In this document: in pieces, positions 47,232 to 55,883 of the stretch
Layout: every line of letters starts with the position of its first letter
Numbering within the stretch: the first letter of the stretch is position 1
Assembly: GCF_002018365.1 (NCBI RefSeq)
Contig: NZ_MVKX01000005.1
Span: 246,869-310,868 of the forward strand
Direction of reading: 5' to 3'
Source of the DNA: Acinetobacter amyesii
Lineage (GTDB): Bacteria > Pseudomonadota > Gammaproteobacteria > Pseudomonadales > Moraxellaceae
DNA: 64,000 nt
Notes under the pieces: model-generated
Databases searched by the model: none
What the model was told of the DNA's origin: nothing
What the model saw: only the letters and a program-made list of their open reading frames with translations
Translations under genes and position numbers: made by a program

Positions 47232-48209
47232 TTATGACACAGCTGCTGGGAAACTAATGACTTTTTCAAGTTTTAACTGATTCATAGCCACCATTAGCAA
47301 TCGATCTATACCTAAGGCTATACCTGCACACTCGCTCATATGCGGTAATGCAGCAAGCAAATATTCATCAATCGGCATCACATGTAACCCAAGTTTAGCG
47401 CGCTCTGCATTATCTGCCTCAAAACGACTGCGTAAAACATCCGCATCAATCAGTTCATCATAAGCATTCGCTAACTCTAAACCTTCGATATACAGCTCAA
47501 ATCGTGCTGCAACCAATTCACCATCTTCGTCCACACGGGTTTTCGCCAAAGAAGCCATTTCAGGTGGAAAGTCCGTAAGGAACACTGGGGTATCAAAACC
47601 GAGGCTAGGCTCAACATAATGCGAAAACAATAAATCGATATAGCCTAAACGGTCTTCACCCAGATCTAAGCTTAACCCCACACGACGACAGCAATCTTTT
47701 AGATCTTGTAATGAAGCTTGTAATGGATTCAAATCCAAACGATCCATAAAAGCATGCTTATAGCTCAAAATAGTCGGACGAACCTCACCAAAACGTTGTT
47801 TCAAGGTCTCATTCAATAGGTCCGTCACTTCAAACATCAAGTCTTTTAAGCTAAAACCCGGACGGTACCATTCCAACATGGTGAATTCACTGTTGTGTTT
47901 ACGTCCATGCTCATCATCACGGAAAACTTTACAGATTTGGTAAATAGGCCCACTGCCACTTGCCAACAGACGCTTCATGGCAAATTCAGGTGAAGTTTGC
48001 AAATAATGCGTTTGCTTTTGACCATTCACATGACGCTGAGCTTGTACCGATGCTAAATGCACATCGGTGACACCGGCTTGTGAAAGCACAGGTGTTTCCA
48101 CTTCAAGTACATCACGTGCGGCAAAAAACTGGCGAATTTGAGCATACATCGTGGCACGTGCATGAAGTGCAGTGAGTTCACAACTCGGTTGAAAGTTCAT
48201 TTGACTCAT
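47232..48209 (-). CDS. epmA: Elongation factor P beta-lysyltransferase (EpmA/PoxA/GenX)
   Basis: Attaches (R)-beta-lysine to EF-P, which helps ribosomes pass proline stretches. 325 residues, a short class II lysyl-tRNA synthetase without the tRNA-binding domain. Motif 2 QICKVFRDDEHGRKHNSEFTMLEWY near residue 95-120 and motif 3 GIALGIDRLLM near the end are clear. Start ATG at 48209 with GGAGG before it; the start overlaps the pdxB stop by 4 bases (ATGA). The partners EpmB and EF-P are not in this window. Confidence 0.95.
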   Translation of the reverse strand: MSQMNFQPSCELTALHARATMYAQIRQFFAARDVLEVETPVLSQAGVTDVHLASVQAQRHVNGQKQTHYLQTSPEFAMKRLLASGSGPIYQICKVFRDDEHGRKHNSEFTMLEWYRPGFSLKDLMFEVTDLLNETLKQRFGEVRPTILSYKHAFMDRLDLNPLQASLQDLKDCCRRVGLSLDLGEDRLGYIDLLFSHYVEPSLGFDTPVFLTDFPPEMASLAKTRVDEDGELVAARFELYIEGLELANAYDELIDADVLRSRFEADNAERAKLGLHVMPIDEYLLAALPHMSECAGIALGIDRLLMVAMNQLKLEKVISFPAAVS

Positions 48210-49273
48210 GCTGCTGGGCCTCCATGTGCAGCCCATTCACGGCGTAAAGGATAGGTTTTACGTAAATAATCAAAGGCTTTTTGATCCACTTTGCCGTCTT
48301 TTAGGCACGCACGTAAGTTGGCATCATCACGAGCGATGTCGTAAATATCTTTTAAGTAACGCTGTAATACCGTCTTAAAGTCAGTACTCGTAAAATACTG
48401 TTCACAGACGGGCAACTGATTTTCAAAAGCTTTATTTATAGCTTGATTGAAAGTTTGACAGAATGCTTCATAGATCATCTGTGTGCCACGCGCTTTACCT
48501 TCCAAGCTATAGCCTGCAATATGCGGTGTCACCACGTAAATTAAATCTAACAACGCTGCTGAAATCTCTGGCTCATGTTCAAAAACGTCTAAGACCACTT
48601 TACGCTGTGTCTGTTGAATATCGGCAATTAAGGCAGATTCTTCGACCACTGGCCCACGCGCGGAATTAATCAAAATCGCTGAAGGCTTCATAGCAGCAAG
48701 CACAGTAGCATTGATTAAATGATAGGTTGGATGTTCTCCCTCTTTGGTCAGTGGCACATGGGTACTAATCGCATCTGCATTTTTTAACAGTTCTGCAAAT
48801 TCAACTTGTTTCACCTGATCAGATTGCACAAATGGATCATAGCCAATGACATTCCAACCGAATAATTCTGCCATGACGGCCAAACGTGAACCGACATTAC
48901 CTAAACCAACGATACCCAAGGTAAATTGTTCATTTGCATTCAACAATTCAGGTTTAATGTAGAGCAATGCTGTAATCACATATTCGGCAACCGCTTGTGC
49001 ATTACAACCTGCGGCATTTGACCAAGCAATGCCCTGCTTTTCTAGAGCATTAATATCTAAATGATCTGTTCCAATCGTAGCACTACCGACAAATTTGAGT
49101 GCGGTCTGTTGAATTAACTCTGCATTTACTTGAGTCACTGATCGTACCAATAATGCATCGGCTTCTTTGACATCCTCATGGGTCAATGTTCGACCTGCCG
49201 CTTGCTTTATTTCACCAAATTCGGCAAAAAAATACTCAGTAAATGCCAGATTTTCATCTGCAACGATTTTCAT
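48206..49273 (-). CDS. pdxB: Erythronate-4-phosphate dehydrogenase
   Basis: 355 residues, NAD-dependent 2-hydroxyacid dehydrogenase of pyridoxal phosphate synthesis. The start MKIVADENLAFTEYFF and the substrate motif SATIGTDHLD are PdxB-like. The nucleotide loop GIVGLGNVGSRLA lies near residue 118, catalytic Arg in INSARGPVVEE near 205, Glu near DVFEHEP at about 235, and His in VTPHIAGYS near 250. The PdxB-specific C-terminal dimerisation domain (about 285-350) is present. Upstream of and coupled to epmA. Confidence 0.96.
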   Translation of the reverse strand: MKIVADENLAFTEYFFAEFGEIKQAAGRTLTHEDVKEADALLVRSVTQVNAELIQQTALKFVGSATIGTDHLDINALEKQGIAWSNAAGCNAQAVAEYVITALLYIKPELLNANEQFTLGIVGLGNVGSRLAVMAELFGWNVIGYDPFVQSDQVKQVEFAELLKNADAISTHVPLTKEGEHPTYHLINATVLAAMKPSAILINSARGPVVEESALIADIQQTQRKVVLDVFEHEPEISAALLDLIYVVTPHIAGYSLEGKARGTQMIYEAFCQTFNQAINKAFENQLPVCEQYFTSTDFKTVLQRYLKDIYDIARDDANLRACLKDGKVDQKAFDYLRKTYPLRREWAAHGGPAA

Positions 49274-49388
49274 AGTTCATCTCATAATTCCACTACGAAC
49301 ATGATAACGCGTTGCTTAAGCCATGACTATTCTTCTGCACATAAGGCACAGTGCCTTCAATCTACAATATTGATGATTGAAAATTATA

Positions 49389-50141
49389 TTAGCGACAATA
49401 ATCTGATTGCTGATCTTCAATTAAAGACAAGGCCGCCTGCCAAGCCGCTTGAATAATGGGCTCGGCCATCGGATTTTCAAACTGCTGCAACGTATGTTCA
49501 CAAACCTTCGGACTTGGATAATGCAATGTAGCACTCGACAATGCTTTTACTTGAATTTGACAAGCTCGTTCTAAAAAGTAAATTTCATGAAATGCCCGTG
49601 CCACACTATCCCCAGTCGCAAGCAAACCGTGATTGCGTAAAATCATGCAGCGATAATGCCCCATATCATGCACCAATCGTTCACGCTCTTCAGTTGAAAA
49701 GGCAATGCCTTCATATTCATGATAAGCAATGTTCTGATAGAACTTTAACGCATGTTGTGAAATTGGTAATAATCCTTGTTCCTGTGCAGAAACTGCCACG
49801 CCATCAGCAGTATGCGTATGAATCACACAATTAATATTTGCACGTGCATGATGTAAGGCAGAATGAATCACAAAGCCTGCGACATTCACCATCTTCCCTG
49901 CATCATAGGCTTCAAAAATTTTACCTTCATGATCAATTTTAACCAAATCAGAAGCCGTCATTTTGTCAAAGGTCACACCATAACGATTAATCAAAAAATG
50001 CTCAGGTTCATGACTTAAACGCAGGCTGATATGGGTATCAATTAAGTCGGTCATTTTATAATAAGCCACCAAGCGATACAGTGCCGCCAATTGACAACGC
50101 GCTTGCCATTCCAGTTCATGAATAAGCTCTGGTTTTTGCAT
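49389..50141 (-). CDS. Class II aldolase/adducin family protein
   Basis: 250 residues. Zinc-binding histidines in CVIHTHTADGVAV near residue 105 and RNHGLLATG near 170, with an early DTHISLRLS block near 35. It resembles the uncharacterised proteobacterial class II aldolase-like proteins more than AraD or FucA, so the substrate is unknown. ATG start at 50141. Alone, between the pdxB promoter side and the tRNA genes. Confidence 0.9.
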   Translation of the reverse strand: MQKPELIHELEWQARCQLAALYRLVAYYKMTDLIDTHISLRLSHEPEHFLINRYGVTFDKMTASDLVKIDHEGKIFEAYDAGKMVNVAGFVIHSALHHARANINCVIHTHTADGVAVSAQEQGLLPISQHALKFYQNIAYHEYEGIAFSTEERERLVHDMGHYRCMILRNHGLLATGDSVARAFHEIYFLERACQIQVKALSSATLHYPSPKVCEHTLQQFENPMAEPIIQAAWQAALSLIEDQQSDYCR

Positions 50142-50270
50142 GGGTGAATTCCTTTTCTCAATCGATTGATCTTGTTTTCTGTTTATTGTGAATAATTAAT
50201 AGCATGTCATATCCATGCTGTATATCAGCTTCGCCTGTAGAAAAAAACTATTCAAAAAATTTAGGCAATA

Positions 50271-50302
50271 AAAAACCCCAATGTAAAACATTGGGGTTTT
50301 TG
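50271..50302 (-). terminator. Terminator of the first (left) tRNA-Ser gene
   Basis: Stem AAAAACCCCAATG/CATTGGGGTTTTT with a five-base loop, just downstream (minus strand) of the tRNA 3' end. Confidence 0.88.
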
Positions 50303-50306
50303 AATA

Positions 50307-50396
50307 TGGCGGAAGCGGTGAGATTCGAACTCACGGAGGACTCGCGCCCTCGTCGGTTTTCAAGACCGGTGCATTAAACCGCTCTGCCACGCTTCC
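50307..50396 (-). tRNA. tRNA-Ser (anticodon TGA)
   Basis: Minus-strand cloverleaf of 90 bases including an encoded CCA end. Acceptor GGAAGCG/CGCTTCC, anticodon loop CTTGAAA (TGA) on stem CCGGT/ACCG-type pairing, long variable arm typical of serine tRNAs, T-loop GTTCGAATC. Reads UCA codons. Identical to the second copy 319 bases away. Confidence 0.97.
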
Positions 50397-50405
50397 ATGG
50401 CCGCT

Positions 50406-50434
50406 ATCATATAAATAAAAATTCAGATTGGCAA
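50406..50434 (-). promoter_or_regulatory. Promoter of the first tRNA-Ser gene
   Basis: Minus strand TTGCCA and TATGAT with a 17-base spacer, ending 9 bases before the tRNA. Confidence 0.75.
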
Positions 50435-50585
50435 ATTATTTTGCCTTATTTTGAACACTTGGCGAATCGTTCATACAAAATTTAGGCGATTGTAAAATTT
50501 TGGCTTAGGTCAGAAAAATAGATGCTCAATCAATATGTATTGAATTGAAATCAAGGCAAATTGCATTGCCAAAATTTACGCACAT

Positions 50586-50621
50586 AAAAAAACCCTGATG
50601 TTAAAAACATCAGGGTTTTTG
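50586..50621 (-). terminator. Terminator of the second (right) tRNA-Ser gene
   Basis: Stem AAACCCTGATGTT/AACATCAGGGTTT with an A-rich loop, followed by T's on the minus strand. It also separates the two tRNA copies into separate transcription units. Confidence 0.87.
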
Positions 50622-50625
50622 AATA

Positions 50626-50715
50626 TGGCGGAAGCGGTGAGATTCGAACTCACGGAGGACTCGCGCCCTCGTCGGTTTTCAAGACCGGTGCATTAAACCG
50701 CTCTGCCACGCTTCC
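50626..50715 (-). tRNA. tRNA-Ser (anticodon TGA), second copy
   Basis: Same 90-base sequence as the first copy, including the encoded CCA, with its own promoter and terminator. Confidence 0.97.
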
Positions 50716-50724
50716 ATGGCCGCC

Positions 50725-50753
50725 ATCATATAAATAAATTTCAACAATGGCAA
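50725..50753 (-). promoter_or_regulatory. Promoter of the second tRNA-Ser gene
   Basis: TTGCCA, 17 bases, TATGAT on the minus strand, same as in copy one; the spacer sequence differs in a few bases. Confidence 0.75.
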
Positions 50754-50801
50754 ATTATTTTGTAAAAAACACGTCCAAATGAACAAAATAAGAGCAGTTT
50801 G

Positions 50802-51296
50802 TTATTTTTCAGTACTTTCGCCCATTTCATAACGAATTGAATTGATATACCAACATTTTTTCCCCAGCGGGGTCAGGACTTCGACCTCATCATCCACTTG
50901 CTTTGACAAGAGTGCTCGAGCCATAGGTGAATCAATTGAGATATGCTGCGGATGATGATCATAAATTTCATCTACCCCCACGATCCTTAGCGTTTTTTGT
51001 TCGCCTTCATCATTTTCAATATCGACCCACGCCCCAAAATAGACTTTCCCTTTTTGTTCGGGTGAATAATCGATAATACGAAGCTCTTCCAAACGTTTTC
51101 CCAAATAGCGAACACGTCGGTCAATTTTGCGTAACAATTGCTTATTGTATTGATAATCTGCGTTTTCCGAACGGTCGCCAAGACTGGCCGCCCAGTTCAC
51201 TTTTTTGGTAATTTCAGGTCGTTCTTCATGCCATAAATGTTGAAGTTCAACGACCAATAAATCGTGTCCACCACGGGTAATTAAGTTAGATTTCAT
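50802..51296 (-). CDS. greB: Transcription elongation factor GreB
   Basis: Rescues backtracked RNA polymerase by stimulating transcript cleavage. 164 residues: N-terminal coiled coil (about 10-78) with the acidic tip GDRSENADYQY near 41-50, which inserts into the polymerase channel, and the C-terminal FKBP-like domain (SIDSPMARALLSKQVDDEVEV). The DYQY tip and RRVRYLGKRLEEL point to GreB rather than GreA. ATG start at 51296. Confidence 0.95.
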   Translation of the reverse strand: MKSNLITRGGHDLLVVELQHLWHEERPEITKKVNWAASLGDRSENADYQYNKQLLRKIDRRVRYLGKRLEELRIIDYSPEQKGKVYFGAWVDIENDEGEQKTLRIVGVDEIYDHHPQHISIDSPMARALLSKQVDDEVEVLTPLGKKCWYINSIRYEMGESTEK

Positions 51297-51661
51297 GATG
51301 ATTTTTCGGCCTTGAGCAAGCGCTGATTTTTACAAAACATGCCTATTTTATCCTCCATTTCTACACAGGCAAAGTATATAAAATTTATTCGCAAACAAAA
51401 TCAATTATTTATGTTACATATTTTAATATTTTTTCGTACAAAATTTGACAAGTATTTTTTTGCTCATTATTATGCGCACATCTTTTAGGCTTGTTTAATT
51501 TTTATCCAGTGTAAATTTTCTACACATTTCCCGAAAACCCCTAGTCATTTTTGAATGACGTCATGACTGCCCAACCCTTATTGAATTTATCAAACTTGAA
51601 AAAGTCTGAGGCGTGTTTGCCTTTGCTTTTTAGGGCATAAATTACTTGTAGCGGAGACAAC
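51297..51661. promoter_or_regulatory. Divergent region greB / transglycosylase with a nested palindrome
   Basis: 365 bp without a gene. It holds ATGACGTCAT (51555-51564), a perfect 10-base palindrome, framed by AGTCAT (51543-51548) and ATGACT (51563-51568). This lies about 100 bases before the transglycosylase start and could be an operator. No known regulator was matched. Confidence 0.45.
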
Positions 51662-52774
51662 ATGCACAGTAGTTCAACTTCTGGGTCGAGGCTTTGCCTT
51701 AACTCTTTTAACTCTCTCCCATTTAAAGCGCTTGCACTCAGTACTGTCTTAATTCCTTTTCACAGTATTAATGCCAGCAAAACAGCTCATCAATATGATG
51801 CTGTCGTCAACAGTAATAAACTCACTGTTGTTGCCGTTGCCAATCCTGACATTGTTTTTCAGGATGGTAAACATCGACATGGTTTTGGTTACGACCTTGC
51901 ACGTAACTATGCAGAAAGTTTAAATGTCCAATTAGATTTTAAAACAGTGAATGACAATGCCACTGCTTTAAAAATGGTTGCCAAAGGTCAAGCCAATTTT
52001 GCTATGACCACTGCCGAAATGAGTACCATTGAAGCCAAGCACTTGACTTCATTTTCAGCCAGTTGTGGTGATACCGTTTCTTTGAAAAAAAATGGTTTAA
52101 ATAGCAACTTAAACTGGGTATTTAAAAATGCAGATGATCCACTCAGCCAAACCGCGAGTGGCTTTATTTGCCGTGCCAAACAAAATGGCGCAATTGGACA
52201 GTTGGCTTCGTTCTACAACCGTAATGTGGTCAAACAAGATTCTTGGAATGTGATTCAACGTGATTTAAGTAAACGTATGCCAATCTATAAGGCAAGTTTT
52301 AAAAACACGGCCAAGCAATATGATCTTGATTGGCATTTATTGGCAGCGATTGGTTATCAAGAGTCATACCTCAAACCTGACTCGGTATCCCCGACGGGTG
52401 TTCGTGGCATTATGATGCTGACCTACAGTACAGCTAAAGCCATGGGTGTCAGCAACCGTACAGATGCGACACAAAGCATTCAGGGTGGTGCTAAGTACTA
52501 TGACCAAATGCTAAACCGTTATAGCAACATTCCATACCCAGATCGTAATTGGTATGCCTTAGTGGCGTATAACATGGGTCCTGGTGCTGTAAGTCAGATT
52601 CAAAAGCGCATCCAAGCTCAGGGTAAAAACCCGAATAAGTGGGTGAACTTATATGCTTATCTCGACCGTAACAAAGCCAGCAATGGTCGTTATCGTCAAG
52701 CTGTGCAATATGTCACACGTATTCGTGCTTATTTGGAACATATTAAAACCACACCACAACTGGTGAATATCTAA
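51662..52774 (+). CDS. Lytic transglycosylase, MltF-like with shortened binding domain
   Basis: 370 residues. Signal sequence to about residue 40, then a partial solute-binding (SBP type 3) domain (VNSNKLTVVAVANPDIVFQD, FGYDLARNYAESLNVQLDF, about 50-185) and a GH23 transglycosylase domain (about 200-360). The domain has catalytic Glu in AAIGYQESYLKPD near 237, the PTGVRGIMMLTYSTAKAMG block and the YNMGPGAV loop near 303. MltF of E. coli is about 520 residues; here the second lobe of the binding domain is mostly missing (about 120 residues short). It cleaves peptidoglycan glycan strands in the periplasm. Single gene with a strong terminator. Confidence 0.9.
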   Translation: MHSSSTSGSRLCLNSFNSLPFKALALSTVLIPFHSINASKTAHQYDAVVNSNKLTVVAVANPDIVFQDGKHRHGFGYDLARNYAESLNVQLDFKTVNDNATALKMVAKGQANFAMTTAEMSTIEAKHLTSFSASCGDTVSLKKNGLNSNLNWVFKNADDPLSQTASGFICRAKQNGAIGQLASFYNRNVVKQDSWNVIQRDLSKRMPIYKASFKNTAKQYDLDWHLLAAIGYQESYLKPDSVSPTGVRGIMMLTYSTAKAMGVSNRTDATQSIQGGAKYYDQMLNRYSNIPYPDRNWYALVAYNMGPGAVSQIQKRIQAQGKNPNKWVNLYAYLDRNKASNGRYRQAVQYVTRIRAYLEHIKTTPQLVNI

Positions 52775-52810
52775 TATGCGTCCATCTAACATTTACATGT
52801 GAGTGCACAA

Positions 52811-52841
52811 AAAAAAGCTTACCTTCGGGTAAGCTTTTTTC
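52811..52841. terminator. Bidirectional terminator between the MltF-like and SCP2 genes
   Basis: Stem AAGCTTACC/GGTAAGCTT, TTCG loop, flanked by A- and T-runs. Confidence 0.9.
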
Positions 52842-52850
52842 ATTTTGGAC

Positions 52851-53234
52851 TTAAGCAGTTTGCTCAAGTACTTTTTTGAATAAATCTTTTTGCTCAGTAC
52901 TTGGTTTTGCAGTTTGCAATGCCATCAATTGTGACATATCACCTTGTACTTTAATTTTTCCAGTCATAAACGCTTGCATCGCTGCAGCCATATCAAACTC
53001 AAGGAATACTTTACGTAATGTTTCAGCATCCATGTTCAACGTTGTTTTCGCGTTTGAAGATAAACCTTTTTTAATTGCACCACCGTCTAATGACAATTCA
53101 GTATTGCCTGCAGCGTCAGCAACCACAAGGTTAATTGCAAGATTAGCCAATGCAGGTGGTAAGTTTAAATCACCAGCTTGAGCTGTCAGAGTTTCTACAG
53201 TTGAAAACCAATCATCAGTTAAAAAAGCAGGCAT
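52851..53234 (-). CDS. SCP2 sterol-binding-like protein
   Basis: 127 residues, single SCP2 domain (lipid-binding fold). The strand-helix pattern SLDGGAIKKGLSSNAKTTLNM then AETLRKVFLEFDMAAAMQAFMTGKIKVQGDM matches the family core. Cytoplasmic, no signal. Bacterial members probably bind fatty acids or other lipids; here no partner can be named. Single gene. Confidence 0.9.
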   Translation of the reverse strand: MPAFLTDDWFSTVETLTAQAGDLNLPPALANLAINLVVADAAGNTELSLDGGAIKKGLSSNAKTTLNMDAETLRKVFLEFDMAAAMQAFMTGKIKVQGDMSQLMALQTAKPSTEQKDLFKKVLEQTA

Positions 53235-53410
53235 GATCTTTCCTCAATTTATTTTGTTCGTGTGTGTTGCCGTTCCGGACAACATCAGTGCAAGCATATT
53301 TTGCTTGAGGCTTGTTATAGCATGATCATTTGCGAAAAGGCTAAAGTTTTTTGTACGCACCGTTCAATATTTAACTATTTAACAACAAAATGAGAAAAAT
53401 CATAAGCATA

Positions 53411-53441
53411 AAAAAGGCATTCCGTAGAATGCCTTTTGCGT
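53411..53441 (-). terminator. Terminator of ttcA
   Basis: Stem AAAGGCATTC/GAATGCCTTT, loop CGTA/TACG; minus-strand T-run follows. Confidence 0.88.
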
Positions 53442-53456
53442 GATGAAGTTTTCGGC

Positions 53457-54386
53457 TTAATCTGCCATAAACCCTAAGTTCACCATGTTAATGCGTTTGC
53501 TTTCAGGCTCACCTTCTTCAGTTGAACAACTTTCGCTATTTTTGAAGTCAAATTCGCGTTGTTCATCCAAGGCTTCAAAGTCGAATAACTCACGGTCAGC
53601 CAGTTGTGAAGGCGATACATTTTGCAATGCACCAAAAATACTGTGTAAACGTTTTGGAAATTCTTTATCCCAAGTACGCAGCATGTCATTTAACATTGCA
53701 CGCTGTAAGTTTTCCTGAGAACCACACAAATTACATGGGATAATTGGGAACTTACGCATTTCTGCATATTTGATGATGTCTTTTTCTTCCACATAAGCCA
53801 GTGGACGAATCAAAATGTTCTTTTTGTCAGAAGACAATAATTTCGGTGGCATGGCTTTTAAGCTACCGCCATGGAACAAGTTCAAGAAGAACGTCGCCAA
53901 AATATCATCACGATGATGACCTAATGCCACTTTCGTCGCCCCAATTTCTTGAGCAAAGCCGTATAACGAACCACGACGTAAACGTGAGCACACTGCACAA
54001 TACGTTTTACCTTCTGGCGTTAAACGTTTGGTAATGCTGTAGGTATCTTTTTCTAAGATGTAATACGGAATTTTGTTTTCTTCTAAATAACGTGGCAATA
54101 CGTCTTCAGGGAAACCCGGTTGTTTTTGGTCAAGGTTGACCGCAACCACATCAAAATTAATCGGTGCAATACGCTTAAACTGCAACAAAATGTCGAGCAA
54201 GGTATAACTGTCTTTACCGCCTGAAATACAGACCATCACCTTGTCGCCCTCTTCGATCATTTTAAAATCACGAATGGCATGACCGACCTGACGGCGTAGC
54301 TTTTTCAATAAACGATAATACGCAGAGCTAGTTGGTAGTTCTGGTTTGAAATTAAATCCTTGTTCGGACTCAACTGGCGAGAACAT
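53457..54386 (-). CDS. ttcA: tRNA 2-thiocytidine biosynthesis protein TtcA
   Basis: Puts sulfur on cytidine 32 of some tRNAs; an ATP-dependent iron-sulfur enzyme. It has 309 residues. PP-loop [14 protein letters not shown] near residue 51, the CxxC pair [13 protein letters not shown] near 125 and [12 protein letters not shown] near 215, with [19 protein letters not shown] in between. Start ATG at 54386. Single gene. Confidence 0.96.
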   Translation of the reverse strand: MFSPVESEQGFNFKPELPTSSAYYRLLKKLRRQVGHAIRDFKMIEEGDKVMVCISGGKDSYTLLDILLQFKRIAPINFDVVAVNLDQKQPGFPEDVLPRYLEENKIPYYILEKDTYSITKRLTPEGKTYCAVCSRLRRGSLYGFAQEIGATKVALGHHRDDILATFFLNLFHGGSLKAMPPKLLSSDKKNILIRPLAYVEEKDIIKYAEMRKFPIIPCNLCGSQENLQRAMLNDMLRTWDKEFPKRLHSIFGALQNVSPSQLADRELFDFEALDEQREFDFKNSESCSTEEGEPESKRINMVNLGFMAD

Positions 54387-54886
54387 AGACGAGTTAAACC
54401 TAAAAAAAAATACCGCGCAATTTTATCCGATTCGCAGACTTCTCGCATCAAAAGAATGTAATTTCCGAAAAAAGTAAAAATACTGTCATGATCACGTAAT
54501 CCTCAGCGCATTATTTTATACGGTCGAGTTCATTTTTTAGGCGAAACGCTTATCTTTTGGACTTTTCCACAGTTGTCCACAAAAGCTGTGGATAACTTTG
54601 TGGATTTTAAATGACTTGACACGGTGAGCTGCCCTTATTTTAAGGCTTCTATTTAAATTGATCATTTTTTGATCATTTTATTATTACTTATTTATCAATG
54701 CTTTAGATGTGTCAAGTTATGCTCATTAAAAAAAAATAAATATTTTTTTTGATTATTGAATCATCAAAATGACTTGATTTTTACAAAGTAAAGAAGAAAT
54801 CAGCCCTCGAAGCCTTTTCATCTGATTTTTTTTTGATAAACTCTATTTTAACTGTTTGGGGACAGAATTTTTTTCTTCACAATAAA
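54387..54886. other. 500 bp gap with a DnaA-box cluster and AT-rich tract
   Basis: TTGTCCACA (54573-54581), TGTGGATAA (54587-54595, a perfect DnaA box in reverse) and TGTGGATTT (54599-54607) lie within 35 bases, preceded by TTTTCCACA. A very AT-rich stretch of about 200 bases follows (54640-54840), with repeated TGATCATTTT near 54660-54680. No gene is visible. The right end holds the promoter of the second transglycosylase. Confidence 0.55.
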
Positions 54887-55750
54887 ATGAAAAACAATAC
54901 TTGGACTTTGGGGCTGTTATTAAGTGGAAGTGTGGCTATCAATTTAGCTGCACCGAGCATTTTTGCCGGCCAAACGATCTATCAATTACGTGAAAGTAAC
55001 GGCACAACGCTACTGACCAATAAACAAGGCCGCTATAGCAATCTGAAAGTCGAGAAAAAAACCTACTATCCGGACAGTAATATCCATAGTTATAGTAACT
55101 GGGGCTCAAATGAAGCGTCTGTGTTGCCAAGTTATAGCCGTAATAAAAATGCCTTTGACAATATTATTAAACAAGCCGCGGCCCAACATGGTGTTTCCGA
55201 AGGTCTGATCAAAGCGGTGATGCATACCGAATCTGGTTTTAACACCAATGCACGCTCACCCGTCGGTGCGCAAGGTTTAATGCAACTCATGCCTGCTACA
55301 GCACGTCGCTTCAATGTATCGAATGCCTACGATCCACATCAGAACATTATGGCTGGTGCGCGCTATTTATCTTGGCTACTGAAACGTTTTAATGGCAACA
55401 CCTCACTTGCCTTAGCTGGTTATAACGCAGGTGAAGGCAATGTCGCAAAATATGGTGGCATCCCTCCTTTTCGTGAAACACAAGATTATGTCCGCCGTGT
55501 CACTAGTCGCTACAGCAACCTATATGCAGGTAGTTTAAGTGTCTCGGGTTCGAGCAATTCAAATAGCACTTCAAATAGTGGTCGGATTATTGCCAGTTCG
55601 GACAATTATCAAGCTGCTGCCCCTACTGTAGCCAAGTCTCCAGCACGTCAAATTATTCAAACGGACAATGGTAGTTTTACCGATGCACCTTCAGGTTCAT
55701 TTGCGACAGCAAATGCGTCTGCCTCAGCGCGCATTTATTTCAATGAATAA
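54887..55750 (+). CDS. Lytic transglycosylase (GH23), exported
   Basis: 287 residues. Signal sequence (MKNNTWTLGLLLSGSVAIN, cut near IFA-G), a short beta-rich part with QTIYQLRESNGTTLLTNKQG, then a full Slt/GH23 domain (about 90-205): AVMHTESGFN with catalytic Glu, SPVGAQGLMQLMPATARRF, NIMAGARYLSWLLKRF, LALAGYNAGEGNVAKYGG. The last 70 residues are Ser/Asn/Ala-rich and probably disordered. I chose ATG at 54887 over an upstream TTG because it gives a proper signal sequence. Peptidoglycan remodelling. Separate from the MltF-like gene 3 kb away. Confidence 0.91.
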   Translation: MKNNTWTLGLLLSGSVAINLAAPSIFAGQTIYQLRESNGTTLLTNKQGRYSNLKVEKKTYYPDSNIHSYSNWGSNEASVLPSYSRNKNAFDNIIKQAAAQHGVSEGLIKAVMHTESGFNTNARSPVGAQGLMQLMPATARRFNVSNAYDPHQNIMAGARYLSWLLKRFNGNTSLALAGYNAGEGNVAKYGGIPPFRETQDYVRRVTSRYSNLYAGSLSVSGSSNSNSTSNSGRIIASSDNYQAAAPTVAKSPARQIIQTDNGSFTDAPSGSFATANASASARIYFNE

Positions 55751-55883
55751 AATCACTGATTTTGTAAAATTGCATCTGTTTTACTAATTTTTCCTTGAAA
55801 TTTTAAGACTTTCACCTCATATTGAGTTTAATGATTTTTATTTGTAAATCAGATCATTTTTCTATAATAAGAGGATTTACCCA

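Noticed and set aside
54560..54840. Chromosomal replication origin
   Set aside because: DnaA boxes and AT-rich DNA are present, but dnaA, dnaN, recF, gyrB, gidA and rpmH are all absent here. Only gyrA, which is not origin-linked, is in the window.
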